From NCBI GenBank assembly GCA_963565915.1, contig OY751496.1:2790001-2854000 (forward strand): DNA of 64,000 nucleotides, read 5' to 3'. Below, one piece after another: positions 21,178 to 32,000 of the stretch. The translations under genes and the position numbers were made by a program. The DNA is from Entoloma clypeatum (lineage: Eukaryota > Basidiomycota > Agaricomycetes > Agaricales > Entolomataceae). Positions within the stretch are counted from its first letter, which is position 1; every line of letters begins with the position of its first letter. The notes under the pieces were generated by a model. The model worked only from the letters and a program-made list of their open reading frames with translations. It searched no databases and was not told where the DNA came from.

Positions 21178-21956
21178 CGTTAGGTTCGCCCAGAGCGAAG
21201 AGAGCAACTACCAGACGAGTCAAGACGTTGCGCTTCTTTGAAGACTTCACCAGTAACCCATTCAGCACGCCAGAAGCCCGACAGGAGGAGCTAAGTCCTC
21301 GAGACAGTATCGATTTTACACTCATCCAGCAGTACATCGAATCGGAGATCCGTCGCATCCTACAGCAGGTGCTTGACGAAGAACTAGACAACGACGAGCA
21401 TCGCCCCCACGGCGAAATAGCAGAGAGCATCCATCTTGCTCGGCAACACCAGATCGCGCGTTACAACGCCCGACAGAACGAACTCGAAAGCTTTCGCGTT
21501 CAAGAAGGACCTCAGACAGGTCGGATCACAGAGATCAGAGAGTTTATCAGTGTCCAGACAACCGTTATCAGAAGATTGATTAGGACGCTCACATCGAGAC
21601 GTCCCAGAGCCACATCATCATGTCTTACTCGAAGCAGCAGATCTACGCCCACTTCACCACCGAAGAACAACAGACTGAGTACAACCGCTGGGCACGAAAC
21701 GAGAGACTTGACCCCTTCTCGCGACCAACAGACGCGCAGGAACAGAGATTCCTTAGAGATTTACAGAGGAAATACTCTGAACGTTTTGCCACCGATTCCG
21801 CCGACGAGTCCCCTGACGAATTTACTTTTGACTCCGCGCAGTCAGATATCGAACAGACGCCTAGAACAGGGACTCATTTTCAATCCTTACCTATATCCCG
21901 AACCCCATCTTCATCCCAACAACCCGACTCCTCTTCTCCTCCGCAGACTCTAAACA
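21174..21956 (+). other. GC leader with long open frames but no conserved AUG
   Basis: A frame is open from 21174 to a TAA at 21951-21953 without a Met start. Up to about 21590 it looks protein-like (EDFTSNPFSTPEARQEE, YIESEIRRILQQVLDEEL, RQHQIARYNARQNELESF). From 21584 a second frame, continuous with gag, looks more protein-like (YAHFTTEEQQTEYNRWARNE). The only ATG between the transcript start and 21957 is at 21620, and GC2 has ACG there. Possible explanations are non-AUG initiation, a frameshift or splice joining the two frames, or selection against upstream AUGs. Confidence 0.55.
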
Positions 21957-22822
21957 TGGCAGAAGCTCCGGCTGTACAAACAATGGATACATCCAAGATC
22001 ATCAAGGATCCTGGGATGTTCAAGGACAGATACACCTTTGACGAGTGGTGGAAGGCCACCAAACTATACATCAGGTTCCAAAAGAGCCTCACAGACGATC
22101 AGAAGATTCTTGCGGTGCTATCCCGCATGATGGAAGGGTCCGGCAGACACTGGGCCAGTAACAAGTTAGACGCTCTTGCTGTTGACAACGAGAATATCAC
22201 CTGGCTAGGTTTTTGCGATGATATCGCCACACGATTCTCCATTGCCAACAAGTCGGTCGCTGCCAAAGCCAGACTTGAAGTCCTGAAACAAGAGAAACGT
22301 ACCGTTGATGAATTCTTGGATGAATTCGAAGAACTCTTGAAGCTGTCAAACCTTGGCAAAGAAACTGGGAAATACATCCTAGAGAAGAACGTCAACCGCA
22401 GAATCTCTGAACAAGTGGCTAGCGATGGCAAGACATACACCGATTACGCAAAGGAGATCCGAAACAAGGGACGACAGATGGAAGGACATGCACTGGTCAT
22501 CTGAGGAGGCGGCGACATGCGCACCGGATCGGGTACCACTTATGGTGGTCAGGGCAAAGCCATGGAGATCGACAAAGCAGGAGTGGCCCATTGCTACAAC
22601 TGTCAACGCTTCGGTCACCTCGCTAAAGACTGTAGCGCTCCAAAGAAGAAAGATGGTCGCAAATGTTTCAACTGTGACCAAGAAGGCCATATTGCGCGCA
22701 ACTGCCGCAAGCCGAAGAAGAACTCCGGAAGGGTTAGGAAGGTGTCTGAAGAAGATGCCGAGAACGATGAAACCACAATCTTAGAAGCTGATGAGAAGGA
22801 TTTTCCCGAAGGGTCCGATTAA
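21957..22822 (+). CDS. gag: GC Gag with conserved in-frame TGA before the zinc knuckles
   Basis: ATG at 21957 (MAEAPAVQTMDTSKIIKD) is the first AUG shared with GC2. The capsid region includes FDEWWKATKLYIRFQK and SRMMEGSGRHWASNKLD. After HALVI comes TGA (22502-22504), and the same frame continues with GTTYGGQGKAMEID and two CCHC knuckles (CYNCQRFGHLAKDC and CFNCDQEGHIARNC) to TAA at 22820. GC2 has TGA at the identical codon. Readthrough, a separate knuckle protein starting at ATG 22561, or inherited damage are all possible. The frame also stays open upstream to 21584. Confidence 0.75.
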
Positions 22823-22842
22823 ACGACGCTAAGTCGCGACCC
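22798..22842 (+). promoter_or_regulatory. GC -1 frameshift signal at the gag-pol junction
   Basis: G GAT TTT (22798-22804) in the gag frame, 6-nt spacer, then GGGTC (22811-22815) pairing with GACCC (22838-22842) and an inner CGAC/GTCG (22824-22827/22833-22836). GC2 keeps the heptamer and the stem, one pair shorter. Confidence 0.6.
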
Positions 22843-23188
22843 CTATCTATTAAACGGACTTGCTTGCCTTGTATGACTGCAGACAATAGAACCTATGTCA
22901 TCCCTGCCAAGCGAGCCGCTGCGTCGACTAAGATTGTGAAGGGAGACAAACCTCCAAAACGACGAGAAATCAGGCTGTTAGCTCAGCTCAAAACACGACG
23001 AGGACCAAAGGTCATTCGACCTGAGGTTGATAGCGGATATGAACGCACATGCATCCATCCCAGAATAGTACGCGAACAGAACCTCCCCACGCGAGGAATA
23101 CCGCCCATAGCAATTCTAAATGTGGATGGATCACCAAATCGACAACAAAAAGCGAATCAACTTGCCGAAGTCAAGCTGGATTTGGGAA
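22801..23188 (+). CDS. pol: GC Pol, first part (linker and protease) up to CP
   Basis: The -1 frame after the slippery site reads VRLNDAKSRPLSIKRT and continues to a protease-like segment with PEVDSGYERTCIHPRIV (the DSG core of an aspartic protease; GC2 has DSGCERTCIHP). The frame is open and is cut at KLDLG by the GGGAA duplication of CP. It resumes at 29028 with THQETMEAMVLDIGR, exactly as in uninterrupted GC2. Confidence 0.85.
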
Positions 23189-23496
23189 TGTTGAAGTTTC
23201 ACCTGGGCGTTAGCCACAGATGTACTGAGCAACCGGCTACAGTGGAAGTACTCTACATAACCGTTCTAGCCACTTACATGGTTTGGGGGGGTGAGGCTGG
23301 TGAGAGCGGTTGAGGCTGGTAAGAGCGATGGAGCTGGTTAAGAGTCAAGAGACAACTTGTTGATATTAACAGTTTCCTGGTCTTATATACCATACTACTG
23401 TTTGTACCAACCAAATAAGTATGTAATCAAAGATGTGTAAAGGTCACGTGATATAATCTAATCTAATCTAATCTACGTGATGGAAAAGTTTCAACA
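23189..23496 (-). repeat. CP 3' LTR (308 bp)
   Basis: Plus-strand ends TGTTGAAGTTTC and AAGTTTCAACA; it has a terminal inverted repeat of about 10 bp (TGTTGAA[A]CTT). Contains a four-fold AATCT repeat near 23458-23475. Confidence 0.95.
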
Positions 23497-23562
23497 CCCC
23501 CCCATATTTAGTACATACTTCTAAATACATCTTTACTTTTTCCCATATAGGTACTCTTTCGT

Positions 23563-26241
23563 CTAGTTTTTAAGTAATCCAAAGTACGGGATAAACTTGC
23601 TAAAGAGGACTTTCCCCAGATTCTTAGTTAAAAGGTCTGCAGGGTTATTCACTCCTTCGATGAATTCGACCGTAATGATGCCTTCGGATACTTTTTCTCT
23701 GACGAAGTGGAATCGCACGTCAATGTGCTTGGACCGCTTTTCAGTTACAGGGTTGGATGCGATAAAGACGGAGCCATTGTTATCTCCATAGATCGGGACT
23801 GATCCGATCTGCATCCCAAGTTCGGCAAGCATGCTTCTAAGCCATGTCACTGCGCGACTGCAATCTGATAGCGCCATGTATTCTGCTTCCGTGGAAGAGA
23901 GGGCAATGGTTTTTTGCGCCGATGAAACCCATGTTACTGCTCCAGATGCCAGCGATACGAAGTAACCAGTGGTGGACTTCCTGGTGTTTTCGTCTGACGC
24001 CCAATCGGAGTCTGTGAATGCGTAGATTCCTTTCCCAGAATCACCATCGTACATGATCGCGTAATTTTTTGTCGCCTTCAAATACCTGCAAATATCCCTT
24101 GCCACTTCTAAATGGCGTTTGGTAGGGTTTGCAGAGAATTGGGACATTTTGATTACGGCGAAACAAATGTCGGGTCTTGTCCCGATCATTAAGTACAATA
24201 GTGACCCGATGACGGATTGGTACTTGGATCTGAGTTCCGCATTGGGTTCATCTTCAGACTTCATGGGTTTGTAGCCCGTCGGGAGTGGGGTATGGGTGGC
24301 ATTAGATTCGCTCATCCCCATGCGTGCGAGAATTTTCTCAAGGTAGGGTACTTGATCAATGAAGATCCGCTTCCCACGTTGCCTTATTTGGATAGAGAGA
24401 AATTCTTTTGGTTCCCCATCAGGGACTAGGTGGCCTAGGTCCCTACATTCCCATGTTGTCATGAAGGCCTTCTTCTTTTCCAGCGTGTATTCCCGGTTTG
24501 TGCCGAGAAAAGCAGAGTCATCGACATAAATGACGGCGATCACAGTTTCCCCTTTGGTACTTGTGTGAATGAAAACTCCCGCATCGGAGTGAAGCCGGGC
24601 AAAGCTGAGCTTTTTCATGGAGGAATCGAGTTCCCTCCACCAGGCTAATGCGGCCTGCTTGAGTCCGTATAGGGCTTTGTATAGTCGGTACACGAGGTTT
24701 TCTTTCCCTTTTACTATGTAGCCCTCAGGTTGTCGCATGTAAATTACCTCACGGAGTGTTCCATAGAGGAAGGCTGCTGAGACGTCCAAGAGTGTCATGA
24801 ACCACCCTTCAAGGGCTGTCAATGCCAGAATCAATCGGACTGTCTCGTATCTCACTACTGGTGAGAAGATCTGATCGAAGTCAATCCCTTCTACCTGAGA
24901 GAAACCTTTTGCAACAAGGCGCGCTTTCAAACGCCCGTCGGATTTTTCGTTGTAAACCCATTTGTTCCTTAGAGCTTTCCTCCCTGTAGGTAGGGGTACT
25001 AACTCCGTGATCACCCCGCGGCTTTTGAGCATGTCTAGCTCTTTTCGTTCTGCCGCATACCAATCTTCTTTGTTCGGAAGAGAGTATATGTCTTTGTGTG
25101 ACATTTCGATGATGCCTACTTGGATGGAGATTGCCTCCATTAGGAGATCGTTCATCCATGCCGTTTGACCGCCCAGTCTGCGTCTTCGATCCATTTTTTC
25201 AAGATCAGAAGCAGGGGTGTCTTCCCCATAGATGCTGTCTGGCATTCTCCGAACTCGTCGTTCCCTGATCGGTCGATCTGGTACTTGCTCGGGCTCTGGA
25301 GTGGGTACTCGTGGCTCGTCATCGGGTTCGCTACGCGGCAAATCATCGTCTGATTCAGGGTGATCCTGTCCAGTGGGAACAGGGTCATGAGGTTTTTCGT
25401 AATGACTGTCATTGTCATCGTTTCCGGGGATGAGGTCCTCAAACTCATCAGCCGGTTCTGGGTTTTCCATTTCTGGATGGTTCTCTGGCAAAGGGTCGAT
25501 GTGGCATCTAGGGTACTTGCTTTCATCAAAGATAGCTTTTCCACCCATGAAAATTGTATTAGTCTCAGGATCCATGAAACGGTATCCTTTGACCCCTGGC
25601 TTTGATCCGAGATAAATCATCAATCGAGATCTAGACTCCAGGGAATTTCTACGTTTTTCTTTTGGGATATACACATATGCCTGACATCCGAAGACTCTGA
25701 TGCTTGACATATCGGGGATCTCATTGGTCACCCTGAAGTAAGGGGTATTCCATTCGAGACGCTGCATGGGGGTTCTGTTGTAGAGGAAAGCTGCATGTTC
25801 CAAACAGAATTCCCACCACATAGGTGGTAAGCACGCGTCGAAGCGCAAGGCCTGAGATTTCTCCCACAGGGTTCGATTTATCCGTTCTGCTCGACCGTTC
25901 TGCTGGTGCTGATACGGGAGCGTGACGTCGATCAGAATTCCATGATCGGCAAGTACATCCTTGTATTCGTTAAATTCTCCACCTCCATCAACTCGCCATT
26001 TCTTAGGAGTGGCGGCGAATTGATTCTGGATCATCGCAAGGAATTGTCGCAGTGCCATGACAGCATCCGACTTCTTCCTAAGCAAGACGACCCAGACGTG
26101 GGATGAAAAATCGTCCAAAAACGTAAGGAAATATTTATATTTGTGGTATGATGCCGTGGATATTTGTTTAAGATCGGAATGGATCAGATCAAAGGTTTTT
26201 GTTGCCCTTGTTATCGAATTTGGATATGACTGATTTGGCAT
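23563..26241 (-). CDS. pol: CP Pol: integrase core, RT and RNase H (892 aa)
   Basis: Integrase core: FLDDFSSHVWV, VDGGGEFN and HQQNGRAERINRT give the D, D and E positions. A GKPSVW-type linker with acidic, Pro-rich sequence follows. RT has VARLVAKGF-like ARLVAKGFSQVEGIDF, motif A LLDVSAAFLYG and YVDDSAFLG (about 24510). RNase H is at the end (TDSDWASDENTRKSTTGY, ALSSTEAEYMALSD, TKNLGK). The first listed Met is internal: the frame opens just upstream of 26241 with the two Cys of the integrase zinc arm (CTGCLKGKM). It lies in a different frame from the preceding ORF, so one frameshift separates them. No other damage is seen. Confidence 0.93.
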   Translation of the reverse strand: MPNQSYPNSITRATKTFDLIHSDLKQISTASYHKYKYFLTFLDDFSSHVWVVLLRKKSDAVMALRQFLAMIQNQFAATPKKWRVDGGGEFNEYKDVLADHGILIDVTLPYQHQQNGRAERINRTLWEKSQALRFDACLPPMWWEFCLEHAAFLYNRTPMQRLEWNTPYFRVTNEIPDMSSIRVFGCQAYVYIPKEKRRNSLESRSRLMIYLGSKPGVKGYRFMDPETNTIFMGGKAIFDESKYPRCHIDPLPENHPEMENPEPADEFEDLIPGNDDNDSHYEKPHDPVPTGQDHPESDDDLPRSEPDDEPRVPTPEPEQVPDRPIRERRVRRMPDSIYGEDTPASDLEKMDRRRRLGGQTAWMNDLLMEAISIQVGIIEMSHKDIYSLPNKEDWYAAERKELDMLKSRGVITELVPLPTGRKALRNKWVYNEKSDGRLKARLVAKGFSQVEGIDFDQIFSPVVRYETVRLILALTALEGWFMTLLDVSAAFLYGTLREVIYMRQPEGYIVKGKENLVYRLYKALYGLKQAALAWWRELDSSMKKLSFARLHSDAGVFIHTSTKGETVIAVIYVDDSAFLGTNREYTLEKKKAFMTTWECRDLGHLVPDGEPKEFLSIQIRQRGKRIFIDQVPYLEKILARMGMSESNATHTPLPTGYKPMKSEDEPNAELRSKYQSVIGSLLYLMIGTRPDICFAVIKMSQFSANPTKRHLEVARDICRYLKATKNYAIMYDGDSGKGIYAFTDSDWASDENTRKSTTGYFVSLASGAVTWVSSAQKTIALSSTEAEYMALSDCSRAVTWLRSMLAELGMQIGSVPIYGDNNGSVFIASNPVTEKRSKHIDVRFHFVREKVSEGIITVEFIEGVNNPADLLTKNLGKVLFSKFIPYFGLLKN

Positions 26242-26288
26242 TTTCCCTTTGAGGCAACCTGTGCAACTTTCCTGTGATTTCTCACGTA

Positions 26289-28352
26289 CTAGTGTTCAGG
26301 TACCCCTTTGGTACTGGTGGGAATCTTTCGGAGTGCTTGATCATTTGGGTGACCAAGGCGCTTGTGCCATGTTTCAACAGTGATTTCGCTCGAGATCGCA
26401 TGGATCTGGTCATAGCGTATTTCAGTGTCTAACCAGTAAATGGTTTGACCAAGGATGTGGGGCGAAAACTGGATTTTGCTCAGCCCTTTGGAGATATTGA
26501 TTTCTCCACAAGTCCCGTCTACTTTGTAACCATGGTTAAGGAAGACGCCTAGGGACAATAGGCGTGTGTCCATGTCCGGAATGTAGAACACCGGTCTGAG
26601 AAGATGGGTTTTAACTTCCCCATTTAGGGTGTGCCGTACTGGAACGGCCCCAACTCCAAGAATTTCCAGTTTCTTCCCTTTGGCTGCAGTTTGGACGAAT
26701 CGCTTGACCGTGAGAGGTCTATAATATGCGAAGTCCTTAAACTCATAGGTGAAGTGTAAAGAGGCGCCGGAATCTAATATCCATTGCGCGCGTTCTTTTT
26801 CCTTACAATGTGTACAAGAAGCAAAATGTTTAATATATTTTTTATGTAAATCACTGCTAAAGTGATCTACGCATTCTGTACTGGTACTGGCTATTATGTC
26901 ATACGTCTGTTGAGAGGTATTGTTAGCTTTCCGCAATTGGTAAGGTTTAAGAAAGGGTTTTGACGAACCGTCAAGTTCTATCTCGTCCTCAAACACATCC
27001 GGCCCCATTCGTTCCTGGTCGATGTCCATCATCTTCAGCGATTCTTCTATCGACGGGGCTACGCGACGCTGTTTAGCCGGCCTTTCGTCGATGTCAGGAA
27101 TGATGGTATCTAGGATACGAAGGTTTGATCCAGAGGGTTGTGCGCCGATCTCTCGGGCGAGCTTTCGCACCCTTTCGTTCTTTTTCCACACTGACGGCTT
27201 TCCAGAAGGAAGCCCGGTGTACTGGGAAGGAGGAGGGTTCATGCGTTGCAGGAGCGACTGCATTTTCTCCGACTCAGGCTGCGCGGTACTTGTAGTTTTC
27301 CCACGGCCCGTTATAGTGGTGAAGGCAGGTGCATGATGAGGAGGGAGATGGCAAGGGGCACGTTGACGAGGAGGAAGAGGACAAGGAGCAGGACGACGAA
27401 GGGGTTGCTCAATGGCTGGTGCAATAAACTCGACCATTTCCTCAGCTTGGTCGGAGTCGTTTTCTGCGTTGTTGGCGCGCTTCTTCTGGTTGCGCCAGCG
27501 TCCCTTTTCCTTCTTCTTTTCAGAAGCGGTACTTGGGTCGGTCGAGTTAGGCTGCTCGTCAGCATTGTTACGCGAGGTACTCGGCGCTGTCTGCTTTTCC
27601 CATTTGGGGTCTTGCCCCTTTCGCTTAGTCCCGGAAATTTTCCGGGCCTGCTCGTTGGACGCCCGAGTAGACCCAATTGCGTACTTGCGCCTGTACTCTG
27701 AGACGATGCTGTCGGCGACCGCCTGCCATGTGAAGTCGTCGGCGTCGTAGACCTGAAAGAGGGCGGTGGAGAGAGACGACCAGGCGTCAGGAATGGCACT
27801 TGCCAAGATCATAGCCTGCATGAGATCAGGCACGACGAAGTTCAAGTCGCTGAGACGAGCGAAGAGTGATCCAAGGCGCTCGATTTCCGGCACGGGGTCC
27901 CGACCAGACAGTTTGAAGGAGGCTGCAGCTTTGAAATCGCCAAAAATGGTGGCGGGGGAGACTTTTGAATATGCGTCCTTTAGTATCGTCCAGGCTTCCT
28001 TCGAGGTCTTGGCGTCTTTGATGTGCCTCCTGATGGCTTCGGAGACCTTGAGGCAGATGGAACCGAAGGCCATGTCGTCGTCCCTGATCCAGGTCTTCCT
28101 TTCTTTGTGGAAGGCGGGCTGGTCGACGGTGACGGTGATGACCGGAGGCTGGGTTGCAGACGTCGAGGTGGCAGAGGCAGGAGTGGAGACCGTGACGGTG
28201 AAGTCCTCGATAGTGGGGCGCTCAATGTCGCCGGATACGAGGCGCCAGACTCCTTGATGGAGGAGGTAGGACTTCATCTTCTCGGCCCAACTTTGATAGT
28301 CGATGCCGTCAAAGACGACGATGGAGTCAAGGGCGGAGCGAGAGGTAGACAT
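26289..28352 (-). CDS. gag: CP Gag, protease and integrase N-terminus (687 aa)
   Basis: ATG at 28352 (MSTSRSALDSIVVFDG). The N-terminal third resembles Copia-type Gag (DYQSWAEKMKSYLLHQGVW, DAYSKVSPATIFGDF). A low-complexity basic and Pro-rich middle follows, with no CCHC knuckle that I can see. The protease active site is WILDSGASLHF (about 26780). The frame ends in the integrase zinc arm: WHKRLGHP supplies the two His, then a TAG at 26289 cuts it before the two Cys, which are in the next ORF one frame over. A short indel at about 26290 is the simplest explanation; programmed frameshifting is less likely inside a zinc finger. Confidence 0.88.
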   Translation of the reverse strand: MSTSRSALDSIVVFDGIDYQSWAEKMKSYLLHQGVWRLVSGDIERPTIEDFTVTVSTPASATSTSATQPPVITVTVDQPAFHKERKTWIRDDDMAFGSICLKVSEAIRRHIKDAKTSKEAWTILKDAYSKVSPATIFGDFKAAASFKLSGRDPVPEIERLGSLFARLSDLNFVVPDLMQAMILASAIPDAWSSLSTALFQVYDADDFTWQAVADSIVSEYRRKYAIGSTRASNEQARKISGTKRKGQDPKWEKQTAPSTSRNNADEQPNSTDPSTASEKKKEKGRWRNQKKRANNAENDSDQAEEMVEFIAPAIEQPLRRPAPCPLPPRQRAPCHLPPHHAPAFTTITGRGKTTSTAQPESEKMQSLLQRMNPPPSQYTGLPSGKPSVWKKNERVRKLAREIGAQPSGSNLRILDTIIPDIDERPAKQRRVAPSIEESLKMMDIDQERMGPDVFEDEIELDGSSKPFLKPYQLRKANNTSQQTYDIIASTSTECVDHFSSDLHKKYIKHFASCTHCKEKERAQWILDSGASLHFTYEFKDFAYYRPLTVKRFVQTAAKGKKLEILGVGAVPVRHTLNGEVKTHLLRPVFYIPDMDTRLLSLGVFLNHGYKVDGTCGEINISKGLSKIQFSPHILGQTIYWLDTEIRYDQIHAISSEITVETWHKRLGHPNDQALRKIPTSTKGVPEH

Positions 28353-28703
28353 TGTGAATGAATCTAAAAAGGGTTCTCAATCAGTGATGTGTTATGAATA
28401 TGATTCGAGAAAACAATTGAATGATTCCTTTATGACATATTCCCTTCAGGAATAGCGGTCATGGGAAAACCCTTTATATGTCAGAAACGTATAAGGTGCG
28501 ATCAACGTTTCCACATGGAGTGTACTAGGTCAATCCCCTTAGGGACGTCTCATGACAGGTACTTGTCGTAATGACGTTCCCAGGTTCATATGTGAAGAAG
28601 TATGACTCAGAACCTAGATCTTTCGATCGGTTCTTTGCCAACCAGGGTAGAGTGGGCAGGTACTCGCTGTTGCCAGCGTTTCCCAGGTCCCTCTGCTATC
28701 CGG
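28353..28703 (-). other. CP 5' untranslated leader
   Basis: Region between the primer site and the CP Gag start; no ORF or RNA gene recognised. Confidence 0.6.
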
Positions 28704-28716
28704 GGCCCATAACCTG
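28704..28716 (-). other. CP primer-binding site for the initiator tRNA-Met anticodon arm
   Basis: On the element strand, directly after the 5' LTR, is GGTTATGGGCCCC. Its complement, GGGGCCCATAACC, matches the eukaryotic initiator tRNA-Met anticodon stem-loop (CAT anticodon). This is the Drosophila copia-style half-tRNA primer arrangement. Confidence 0.7.
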
Positions 28717-29022
28717 TTGAAGTTCCACCTGGGCGTTAGCCACAGATGTACTGAGCAACCGGCTACAGTGGAAGTACTCTACATAACTGTTCTAGCCACT
28801 TACATGGTTTGGGGGGGTGAGGCTGGTGAGAGCGGTTGAGGCTGGTAAGAGCGATGGAGCTGGTTAAGAGTCAAGAGACAACTTGTTGATATTAACAGTT
28901 TCCTGGTCTTATATACCATACTACTGTTTGTACCAACCAAATAAGTATGTAATCAAAGATGTGTAAAGGTCACGTGATATAATCTAATCTAATCTAATCT
29001 ACGTGATGGAAAAGTTTCAACA
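28717..29022 (-). repeat. CP 5' LTR (306 bp)
   Basis: Nearly identical to 23189-23496. A TATATAC-like box lies near the middle. The outer neighbour is the GGGAA duplication at 29023-29027. Confidence 0.95.
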
Positions 29023-29027
29023 GGGAA

Positions 29028-32000
29028 CACATCAGGAAACCATGGAAGCGATGGTACTGGACATTGGGAGAACAGACATGCTCTTGGGACATGACTGGTT
29101 GGTACACCACAACCCTACAATCAATTGGACAACCGGCGCTGTAACGTTCAACCGGTGCCCAACAACATGCCGAACCAAACATTCGGATTTCAGGGTTAAC
29201 CTTGATGGTCGCAAACACCGGGTTCGCATGGTTGAGGTACGCGACAAAGACGCACCCAAAAAGTCGGATCAGAAATGGAAGCCTGGAGACCCTATATTGG
29301 AAGCTGTCACTCCCACACCACCTCCCACAACCAAACGACCCTCATACGTTGATCGGTTTGCTCACCTCTTCGAGAAGGAGAACTTTGATAAGATCCCAAA
29401 GGAAAGGGAATGGGACCATGGTATCGAACTTACACCGGACGCACCAAAGGAACTAGGGGGAAATACATATCCCATGGCACAAAAGGAACAAGAAGAATTG
29501 GACGCTTTCATCGACGAGGGTCTAGCAACTGGAAAGATCCGCCCGTCCAAATCCCCTTATGCCTCTCCTTGTTTCTTCATCAACAAGAAGGATGGTTCCA
29601 AACGATTGGTACAAGACTACCGCATGGTCAACAAATTTACGGTCAAAGACAAGTTCCCACTCCCACGCATCTCCGACCTCTTGGATGTGCTGAAAGATGC
29701 AGTCTACTTCAATAAGATGGACATCATGTGGGGTTACAACAACGTCCGGATTAAGGAAGGCGATGAATGGAAAGCCGCCTTCCTCACCAGTTGAGGATTG
29801 TTCGAACCATTGGTCATGTTTTTCGGCCTTTGCAACTCCCCGGGAACGTTCTCTCGGATGATGGCTAGTCTATTCCGGGACCAGATCCGCCGACGCATCT
29901 GCGTGATCTACATGGATGACATTGTGGTTATTGGTAAAACCAAGGAAGAACTTGCGCGAAACACCAAAGAAATTCTGCAGATCCTATCGGACAATGACTT
30001 GTTCCTAAAGGAGAAAAAGTGTTTCTGGGAAGTAACGAAATGCCCCATATTGGGATATGTCGTTGGTGAAGGACGTGTTGAGATGGAAACCGAGAAGGTG
30101 GATACAATCCGAAACTGGCGAGCACCCACATCAAAAAAGGAAGTCCAGAAGTTCCTTGGGTTTGCCAACTTCTACCGGTGCTTCATTGAAGGATACTCAA
30201 ACATCGCGAAACCACTTACCGCGCTCACAGGCGGCACTGCGTTTACTTGGGGACCAACGGAACAAAAAGCATTTGAAGGTCTCATACAGGCGATCACGTC
30301 AGCACCAGTCTTGGCATTACCAAAACCAGATGGACAATTCCGGGTTGAAACCGATGCATCGGGCTATGCAATCGGGGCTGTACTCTCTCAAAAACAGGAC
30401 GACAAATGGCACCCTATCGCGTTCTTGTCGCGGACCATGTCCGCGGCCGAACAAAATTACGAGATATACGACAAAGAGCTCTTGGCAGTCATGGAAGCAC
30501 TGAAGGATTGGAGACACTATCTACTTGAAGCCAGGGAACGCTTTGAGATCTTAACTGATCACAAGAACCTGGAGTATTTCCGCCGTCCTCAGGACCTAAA
30601 TCAACGACAAAGGCACTGGAAGATGAAGTTACAGGACTATGACTTCGAATTACGACATGTGCCTGGCAAGACAAATGCAAAAGCAGATATCCTATCGCGA
30701 TTACCATGGTACGAAACGGAACTCGAACCACAAGACAGTGACCAAATGCTCAAGGAGGGACTATTCTTGAAACGATTGGAATCAGAAGATGTGGTACATA
30801 TGGAGATGTTCATGGAGGAACAATTCTTTGAAGGGGGTGAAACATCTGATTCCATCAAAATTGGAAACATCACGACCATTGAAAATCCGTGGATCGCACG
30901 CATCAAGGGCTCAAACCGCATGGAAACAGAAGTAGCCCAGGGTCTAAAGAAGAATCCTCATTGGTATCAACAGGAAAATGGCATCACATATGCAGGTGAA
31001 CGAGTCTATGTTCCACCAGACCCACAACTGCGCCAAGAACTGATGTTTGAATCGCATGATGCACCAGTGGCTGGACATCCAGGACAATATCGGACGCATG
31101 AACTTCTCACTTGTACCTACTGGTGGCCTACTATCCTGCATGACGTGAAGAAGTACGTAAAAGGTTGTGACACCTGTCAACGCAACAAGATCAACAGACA
31201 AAAATGGCATGCTCCGCTACATCCCCATGCAGCACCAAGTCATCCATGGGAAGACATAGGAATTGATGTTGTGGGACCGATACCAGAGTCCGATGGAAAG
31301 AATGTGATTCTGGTCATCACGGACAGACATTCGAAGATGCTCCATCTCATTCCGACAACCGTGGAATTATCGGCTGAAGGATTAGCCAAGATCTATCGGG
31401 ATCAGATATGGAAGCTTCATGGAATCCCCAAGAAGATCATCAGCGATAGGGGACCGCAGTTCGCTGCGAAGTTCATGGAGATACTCTGTCGCATGCTAGG
31501 GATCAAAAGAAACCTGTCCACCGCATACCACCCACAGACTGATGGACAGGCCGAGCGATCACATCAGGAAACGGAAGCATTCTTATGAAACTTTGTCAAC
31601 CATCTACAGGATGATTGGGCTGAATGGATCGCAATCGCAGAGTTCCAGTACAATGACAAAGAACATCAGGCAATGAAGCACACCCCATTCTACCTCAACT
31701 ACGGTTTACATCCGTGGAAGGGAGAGCTCGTGTTAGAAGATACTAATCCGGCTGCCAACGACTTCTTGAAAAAACTTAAACAGGCACGAGAAGAAGCCAA
31801 TGCTGCGCTGAAACAAGCACAGAATCAGATGAAGAAGACAGTTGACACACGGCGAGGTCGACAAGGTGTGGCTGGAAGGGACTAACATCAGGACCGATCG
31901 CCCCTCAAAGAAACTTGATGCACTCCGACATGGACCATTCAAAGTCCTAGAGAAGAAAGGAGCTAGCGCGTACCTTCTTGATCTTCCGAAGACTTGGAAG

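Larger units (their letters stand above)
23184..29027 (-). mobile_element. CP: Ty1/Copia element nested in GC
   Basis: Minus-strand element with LTRs at 23189-23496 and 28717-29022 and a perfect duplication GGGAA (23184-23188 and 29023-29027). Read on the minus strand: 5' LTR (right), primer site, Gag-protease ORF, integrase-RT-RNase H ORF, purine tract ATATGGGGGGG (complement of 23497-23507), 3' LTR (left). Protease-integrase-RT order marks the Copia superfamily. The LTRs differ at only a few positions, so it is the youngest layer of the GB-GC-CP nest. Confidence 0.95.

Noticed and set aside
21620..21622. ATG at 21620 as the GC gag start.
   Set aside because: GC2 has ACG at the same position; the first AUG common to both copies is 21957/53632. 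A CpG transition could have made the GC ATG.
26285..26295. Programmed frameshift between the two CP ORFs.
   Set aside because: The break falls inside the integrase zinc arm, where a shift would damage a needed domain in the unshifted product; an indel is simpler.
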